The notes below the pieces were generated by a model. The model saw only the letters and a program-made list of their open reading frames with translations, was not told the origin of the DNA and ran no database searches. Shown in pieces: positions 58,638 through 64,000 of a stretch of DNA of 64,000 nucleotides (position 1 is the first letter of the stretch; each line of letters starts with the position of its first letter). Origin of the DNA: Cylindrobasidium torrendii FP15055 ss-10 (taxonomy: Eukaryota > Basidiomycota > Agaricomycetes > Agaricales > Physalacriaceae); NCBI GenBank assembly GCA_000934385.1, contig KN880510.1, forward strand, positions 40,397 through 104,396, given 5' to 3'. The translations under genes and the position numbers were made by a program.

Positions 58638-59531
58638 CCTTGCTGGCGATGGAACCGATGTGCTTTACCGCAGAGAGACGTTGTCGTTATATACGCGAAG
58701 ATGGTCCGTGGTGGTTCTGACCAGAGTCGACTCTTCGAATGACGGGGAGAGCCCAGCGTTGACAATGCTGTGTTGACTAACGCCCGGTGCCCGGTGCCTG
58801 CGAGCCGTTGTTGGGTTATCGTTTTGCTCGCACTCGGCTTGCGCTAATGCACCTGGACCGAATGCCGGGCCTCCGCTGTGTGTTTGATGATTTGGTGGGT
58901 TCATCTGAGCAAATCCGCGATCTCGTGGTTTGTACCCAAGCATCATGCATGTCGTTGATCGCGGCGTCGATGTCAAGTTGTCAACCCATGCTTTCCTGAC
59001 CGAGGCTACTCGCAATTTCAAGAATTTTGCAAGCTCGAACGCCTAAGCGGACAATCCACCTTATCCTCACCAACACTCCCGGAATCTCTGCGGGCGCAAA
59101 CCAAGTACACGCAGTCTGGGAATTTCTGAGCCTTGAACGAAGCACATCATTCACTTTGAAGTGGTACGGCCATTCGCCGCTGAAGAGTCCTCGCTTTCAA
59201 ATGCCTCAGAATGTATGAATGTATCACCTCAATCGTTGTGATAGTGCTGCGAGTTGGCATTCATGTAGCACAAGAATGAAGTTCAAGATGCAGAGTCTTG
59301 ACAGCGGTGGTGGGTGCTGCATTACATAAGTACATTAAACCTACAAGCTGCTGCGATTGTCAATAATCAGGCAAAATCCCAGTCGGACTTCTACATATGC
59401 TGGACGAGACAGACGGCCTTGAACCTCCGGAACCAACTGTCTTATTGATGAGCCTCGTGCTTCCCAAACCGACCTAAAATGTGCGGGTGCGGCCACTTTG
59501 GCCTTCCCGCTCACCACGACCACTCTGGACA
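58638..59531. promoter_or_regulatory. Divergent promoter region between the hydrolase and F-box copy 1
   Basis: About 890 bp. Minus-strand frames here are hydrolase 5' UTR or spurious. From about 59430 rightwards the sequence is similar to 61390-61456, i.e. part of the F-box duplication unit. Confidence 0.4.
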
Positions 59532-61210
59532 ATGTCGACCGGGCCCTCCTCGTACGTTCTATAAAACGGGAATGGACATCTCACTTTGACGTGCTAAGGT
59601 CTTGCGCCGCCTGCAACTTCAACGCGTTCAAAACTGGCTTGCATGACGAAGCCGCAGAGACAAATCTGTTACGCCCTTTCCTGCAAAACAACGAACCACC
59701 TCTGGAACCCCAGGCCCGCGAGCTCCAGTCCAGTATTCACGCAAGAACGTCAGATATTGAGGCACTTGATTCGTACATCGTGTCCCTTCAACAAACACTC
59801 AATGAAGCCATCGAGCTTCGAAAGAAATGCCGACGACATATTGCCAAAGCCCGGACTATCTTCAGCCCTATGCGCAGCATTCCGGACGATATCCTTGGCC
59901 TTATTTTCGACAGGGTCTATAAAGCAACCTGCAATTCTGTCCAACTCTTCACCGACCAGGAGCCATGGACGTTGGCCCAGGTTTGTCGTCGCTGGCGGAC
60001 ACAAGCATTCGGCATCTGCACTCTGTGGAATGATATTTTCTTCGATATGTCCACTATCAGAAATATGGACTCAACAACACTCGCAATGCTCCTTCGCCTG
60101 CTCCTGAGGAGGTCGAGGGAAGCCGATCTCAATTTGACTTTCGACAACCTGGAGGCTGGCGACGCACCACAGATGCACCTGCTCACAAGACTTTTACAAC
60201 CTCATAGTCACCGAATGGCTTCGTTAGACTTGAGGGGGGATGCTATTGACTACATGATGGAGGCGCTTTCAGGCTGCCCTTACCCGCGTCTTCGTTCCTT
60301 GGACATCAACTTTGGCGACTACCTCGAATGTTTCCCCGACATGGTACCAGACACCCGCGGCCTCATAACCACTTTCCAATACTGCCAGCAGCTGCGTAAC
60401 GTAGCACTATCTGGTGTTCCGACCAACTTCATCGTGCCTTGGGAGTTGTTGGCTACCCTCGAGATCGACGCAGCAGGCATCTGGATTATCCCAAAAGCAA
60501 CATCAATGGTATCTCTTCAGGTGTCGACCGTTATGTCGCTAGAAAATGATCAAGAAGATCTTGTCCCACTCACTACACTTGCACATCTCGAAAACCTCAA
60601 GTTAACGGACAGCGAGCCCCTGCCCGATGGGATTCTTCCTCCACCATTCTTCTTTCTCTCCCGGATCCACGCGCCAAGTCTCACCACCCTGACTGTTGAG
60701 CTGGAAGCAATGGGTGCTGTTACGATGCCCGACTTCCCGCCCCTCCCTCCGACGCTAGTCAATCTGGGTGTGATTGGGAATATGATTTTCGGACGCGTCA
60801 AGCCAAATACGACGCCCACCATTATCCGATTTCTTGAACGTGTACACGGTCATGTCAAGACGCTCTATCTGGAAGGCCACATGGTACGCGCACTCGCCTC
60901 AGCCTGGGACGACAATCCACTGCTATTTCCCGCCATCACAAAATTGCGCCTGCGGTGGGCGCGCGCCTTCGCCGAGGAGGGAATAAGACTACGAAGAGCT
61001 GTCATGGCCAGAGAAGTGTTACGCGAGAGTGGGGTGATAATAGTTCCCCTGGAAGAAATAAGGGTATATCGGGGTTGGTACAGAGGCCAGGACACTCGCA
61101 CCGAGTTCTATAGTACAAGAGAAAAGGAGCCAGATGTGTGGCGGACGGCGTTACCACATTCACAACTAAACATTGAATTCATGGATTATGAAGCCGAACA
61201 TGAATTCTAG
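59532..61210 (+). CDS. F-box/LRR protein, tandem copy 1
   Basis: Exons 59532-59551 and 59599-61210 encode 543 residues. The large frame has no usable internal ATG near its 5' end. Splicing the 47-nt intron (donor gtacgt, acceptor ctaag) supplies MSTGPSS, and this ATG aligns with the start of copy 2. Residues about 45-90 form a coiled coil (SDIEALDSYIVSLQQTLNEAI). An F-box-like domain follows (MRSIPDDILGLIF...VCRRWRTQAFGICTLWNDIFF). Leucine-rich segments extend to a charged C-terminus (REKEPDVWRTALPH). Probably an SCF ubiquitin-ligase adaptor; the target is unknown. Confidence 0.83.
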
Positions 61211-61456
61211 AGTAAGTATGAGTACTTAGGATAAAATTTATGGATCACATCCCTTGTAAAGAGCAAAGCAAAACCGTCTCCCATCTCCTTTCTCCCCCTT
61301 AGCGCATGCCATTTATGAGTGGACGGATCCTAGGCGAACCTCTGAAGACGGTCTCATGAACTACTCAAAGTGAACCTCCGAGATCGATTGCTTGATTGAG
61401 ATGCCTCGTGTTTCACAAACTCTTACGCTCACCACGACCACTGACCAGTCGGCACA
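61211..61456 (+). other. Spacer between tandem F-box copies
   Basis: Copy 1 and copy 2 have matching 3' flanks (TATGAGTACTT...GGATCACATCC) and matching 5' flanks (GAGCCTCGTG / GATGCCTCGTG), so this spacer marks the junction of a tandem duplication. Confidence 0.6.
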
Positions 61457-62845
61457 ATGTCAGCCGGACTCTCGGTGTACGCTCTACACAGCAGAACTGT
61501 CTTCAACCCTATGCACAGCATCCCTGACGACATTCTGGGGCTCATATTCGAGGCAGCAACCTGTGATTCTGTTCAACTCATCACCAACCAGGTGCCATGG
61601 ACGTTGACCCAGGTCTGCCGTCGCTGGCGGGCACAAGCCTCTCGCATCTGCACTTTGTGGAATAGGATTTTCCTCGATATGTCAACTGTCTACAAAATAG
61701 ATTCGGGAACACTCACAATGCTCCTTTGTCTGCTCTTGGAGAGGTCAAGAGAAGCCGACCTCACCATAACTTGGGACAACATGACGGATCAGGATGCCAT
61801 GTACTCGCGCCTGCTCACAGAACTCTTGCAACCTCACACTCGCCGGATGGTCGGCCTGAGCGTCAGAGGGGACACTATCGAGCACGTAATAACGGGGTTT
61901 TTGCATTGCTCTTTCCCGCGCCTTCGTTCACTAAATATCGACCTCGGCGACGACCTCGAATCCTTTCCCAGCGAGGTACCGGAAACCCACAGTCTTATTA
62001 CCATTTTCCAAGACTGCCAGCATCTGCGCGATGTGGCACTGTTCAGTGTTCCAAACAACTTCATCATGGTGCCATGGGAATCGTTGAATACCATCAGTAT
62101 TGATGGCTCAGGCATTTGGATCATCCCAAAAGCAACATCTGTTACATCCCTTCGCGTGTCGACCGTTTGGACTCTAGAAAGCGACCAAGAAGATACTGTC
62201 CCACTCACTTCACTTGCCCATCTCCAGAGCCTCACCCTAGTGGAAGAGCGCCTTGTACGCGATAGGGGTCTTCCTGCGCCATTGTTCCTCCTCTCCCGGA
62301 TCCATGCGCCGAGTCTGACCACTTTGACTATCGGACTCGAAACAATGGGTGCTGTTGTGATCCCCGAGTTCCCGCCCCTCCCTTCAACGCTAGTCAATCT
62401 CGGTGTAATTGGGAACATGACTTTCGGGCCCATTGATCCAGAGACAATCCCCACCATCATCCGATTCCTAGAACGGGTGCACGTCCATGTCAAGACGCTC
62501 TATCTGGAAGGTTACGTCGTTCGTGTACTCGCCTCAGCCTGGGTCAACAATCCACTGCTATTTCCCGCCGTCACAAACTTACGCCTGCGGTGGGCACGCG
62601 CCTTCGCCGAGGAAGGAATAAGACTACGAAGAGCCGTCATGACCAGAGAGGTGTTACGCGAGAGTGGGGAGAGGATAGTCCCGTTGGAAGAAATAAGAGT
62701 ATATCGGGGCTGGTCCATAAGCCAGGATACGCGCATCGATTTCTATAATATAAGAGAGAAGGAGCCAGAAATTTGGCAGACGGAGTTACCACATCTACAG
62801 ATAAACATTCAGTTCATGGATTTCGAAGACCAACATGAATTTTAG
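61457..62845 (+). CDS. F-box/LRR protein, tandem copy 2 with shortened N-terminus
   Basis: Single exon, 462 residues, closely similar to copy 1 along its length (MHSIPDDILGLIF, VCRRWRAQASRICTLWN, the shared GIWIIPKATS, VNLGVIGNM and RLRWARAFAEEGIRLRRAV blocks). About 78 residues that form the coiled coil in copy 1 are absent, and the segment matching copy 1's intron donor is read here as coding (SVYALHS). A deletion of roughly 290 bp in copy 2 explains both. The F-box starts only about 19 residues from the N-terminus. The frame is intact, so it is likely expressed, but partner choice may differ. Confidence 0.82.
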   Translation: MSAGLSVYALHSRTVFNPMHSIPDDILGLIFEAATCDSVQLITNQVPWTLTQVCRRWRAQASRICTLWNRIFLDMSTVYKIDSGTLTMLLCLLLERSREADLTITWDNMTDQDAMYSRLLTELLQPHTRRMVGLSVRGDTIEHVITGFLHCSFPRLRSLNIDLGDDLESFPSEVPETHSLITIFQDCQHLRDVALFSVPNNFIMVPWESLNTISIDGSGIWIIPKATSVTSLRVSTVWTLESDQEDTVPLTSLAHLQSLTLVEERLVRDRGLPAPLFLLSRIHAPSLTTLTIGLETMGAVVIPEFPPLPSTLVNLGVIGNMTFGPIDPETIPTIIRFLERVHVHVKTLYLEGYVVRVLASAWVNNPLLFPAVTNLRLRWARAFAEEGIRLRRAVMTREVLRESGERIVPLEEIRVYRGWSISQDTRIDFYNIREKEPEIWQTELPHLQINIQFMDFEDQHEF

Positions 62846-62875
62846 AGTATGAGTACTTGGGATAGAATTTAGGGA

Positions 62876-63720
62876 TCACATCCTAAATGCATTCCTTTTC
62901 TCCAGACATTGTCGTAGTTTCTTGTCCAGAGCGCCAAAACCTTCGAGACCAGCACTGGCGACACCTAAGTCCGTCAAATTGGGGAACATAGAGGGCTGCA
63001 ACCTCCAACATTCGAGCAGTGCGGGTACCGACATTGGCCCGTCCAAGTACAACGAGCGGATTGACGTTTGGTGGAGGTGCTGCAACAGGGAAACATTATC
63101 GTTCAAACCACCATAGATTGTTAAGCCGAGATTGTTGAGGGTCTGTGGAGGGGCTGGAAATTCATTGATTCCTCCCAATCGACGTGTGTGCCAGAGATGG
63201 TGAGCGTTACTGATTGAGGTGCTTGCAAACGAGAGAGAAGGTACGCGTAGAAAGGGAAATCGCCATCATCGGAAGCCATGATTTCGAGCTTGGTAAGATT
63301 TGGCAGCACGAAAACCGGTGGGAGCGCATCGTCGTCTTCTTCTCTCGGTATCACGGACCCCACTGAAATGACATGTACACGTACAATTGGTGAAGAAGTC
63401 CGGCAAATGACAACTATTCCTATCAAAGGAGGTGAAGTCGATGCAGACGGAGTACAGGCGCGGCAGCGTAAACCCTTCCTTCTCCATCTGGGAGACTGCA
63501 ACCCCTGTGTAATGTCACCTTGAACTTGACGATACGCTCGTTCTCTGCTTTGAGGATAGAAAGTATGGCGCCTATATCAGCTTCAGACTCTGAATCTCCC
63601 CTATGCAGTATGATGGATATGTCATCACTAAATCCTGAAAATCATTTCGAGAGGTTCCGGAGGTTGCCAGCGATCACCACTATTTTGGTAAGTTGGAATA
63701 GGGTGAGAACCACACGCCAT
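62876..63720 (-). pseudogene. Decayed F-box/LRR-like gene, minus strand
   Basis: Family-like pieces occur in order but in different frames: ISIILHRGDSESEADIGAIL, then EGFTLPRLYSVCIDFTSFD, then VFVLPNLTKLEI and YLLSRLQAPQSVTLTI, then INEFPAPPQTLNNLGL and SLYLDGPMS. They resemble the LRR part of basidiomycete F-box proteins, including the APSLTTLT...PPLPPTLVNLGV block of the neighbours. The frame changes are not explained by introns of the usual 42-60 nt, so frameshifted decay is likely. A multi-intron gene with odd junctions is not excluded. The left end converges on copy 2. Confidence 0.5.
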
Positions 63721-63893
63721 GAATGTGAGGGGTTCCCACTGGATTCCCAGGTGATTCTGGACTCATAGAATCAATATGTAGGATTTTGATTTCGGGCACA
63801 CGGCAGGTAACGGTGCGCCCTGGGTGTACCGAGTGCAGACGGAGCGGCTGCGCAAGTGTGCTTGTTCCTGTTGCCCACGGATCAGAGAGAGCC

Positions 63894-63902
63894 TTTATAA
63901 GG
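63894..63902 (+). promoter_or_regulatory. TATA box and pyrimidine-rich leader of a gene starting beyond the window
   Basis: TTTATAAGG is followed by a pyrimidine-rich stretch (about 63916-63945) and an ACCACCATC leader. This looks like a fungal core promoter for a plus-strand gene whose start codon is past position 64000. Confidence 0.4.
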
Positions 63903-64000
63903 CCATGCTAGCATGCATTTCCCTTCGCCTTTCTTTCTAACTCGTACCACCATCTAACGCAGAACATCGAGCCAGAGCGCGCGTCGTCGGGAATCCGGTC

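Noticed and set aside
58665..59021. Minus-strand frame of about 118 codons upstream of the hydrolase
   Set aside because: Low-complexity composition, no family features, and it lies where the hydrolase 5' UTR and promoter are expected.
59498..59560. Unspliced 5' extension of F-box copy 1 as the true N-terminus
   Set aside because: There is no in-frame ATG before the F-box in the unspliced frame; a 47-nt intron gives an ATG that aligns with copy 2.
1..64000. CRISPR arrays, bacterial operons, riboswitches
   Set aside because: No direct-repeat/spacer arrays; gene structure is eukaryotic throughout.

Overview
This is nuclear DNA of a filamentous basidiomycete, most likely an agaricomycete. The evidence is dense protein genes broken by many 42-64 nt introns (mostly GT-AG), a nuclear tRNA with an intron, a fungal-type tRNA ligase, an arginine-specific mitochondrial carbamoyl-phosphate synthase, a phenylalanine ammonia-lyase and repeated F-box/LRR genes. 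I rebuilt gene models by reading splice junctions by hand. For every complete model the summed exons are a multiple of three and the joined protein matches a family or reads sensibly.

Layout. 1-1427 (-): phenylalanine ammonia-lyase, cut by the window edge. 2753-4753 (-): AT-hook/C2H2 DNA-binding protein. 5718-6575 (+): FCF1 rRNA-processing nuclease. 7478-10024 (-): TRL1 tRNA ligase. 11234-11317 (-): intron-containing tRNA-Lys(CUU). 12568-14740 (+): TmpA-like membrane protein. 15052-18977 (+): CPA2. 19260-20699 (-): APH/ACAD10-type kinase-like protein. 21263-24371 (+): SEL1L/Hrd3-like ERAD protein. 24736-25848 (-) and 25853-26919 (+): oligoribonuclease and a PTAR1-like protein, head to head with 4 bp between start codons. 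27316-31924 (-): eIF4G. 32763-34149 (+): F-box protein. 34327-36139 (-): O-fucosyltransferase-like protein. 37382-38306 (-): SWIB protein. 39018-40638 and 41091-43749 (+): two eIF4G-derived paralogs. 44099-49012 (-): tricalbin. 49701-50291 (+): small membrane protein. 50424-52875 (-): alpha-arrestin. 53076-54006: hAT-like MITE. 54315-55086 (-): GPI-anchored cupredoxin-like protein. 55387-58637 (-): alpha/beta hydrolase. 59532-61210 and 61457-62845 (+): tandem F-box/LRR duplicates, followed by a decayed F-box relative on the minus strand.

Most genes are housekeeping and unrelated in function. The outstanding feature is the eIF4G neighbourhood. A full-length eIF4G on the minus strand is followed about 7 kb away, on the plus strand, by two adjacent partial copies. 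One keeps the eIF4E-binding motif and a diverged MIF4G domain but ends in two CCCH zinc fingers. The other lacks the N-terminus and reads MIF4G-MA3-MIF4G. Both keep ancestral intron positions, so they arose by DNA duplication and not retroposition. They look like intact, intron-bearing genes and may be a lineage-specific set of translation regulators.

Other points are very small exons (3, 8, 9, 15, 17 and 20 nt), two GC-AG introns, and a tRNA-ligase gene about 1.2 kb from an intron-containing tRNA gene.
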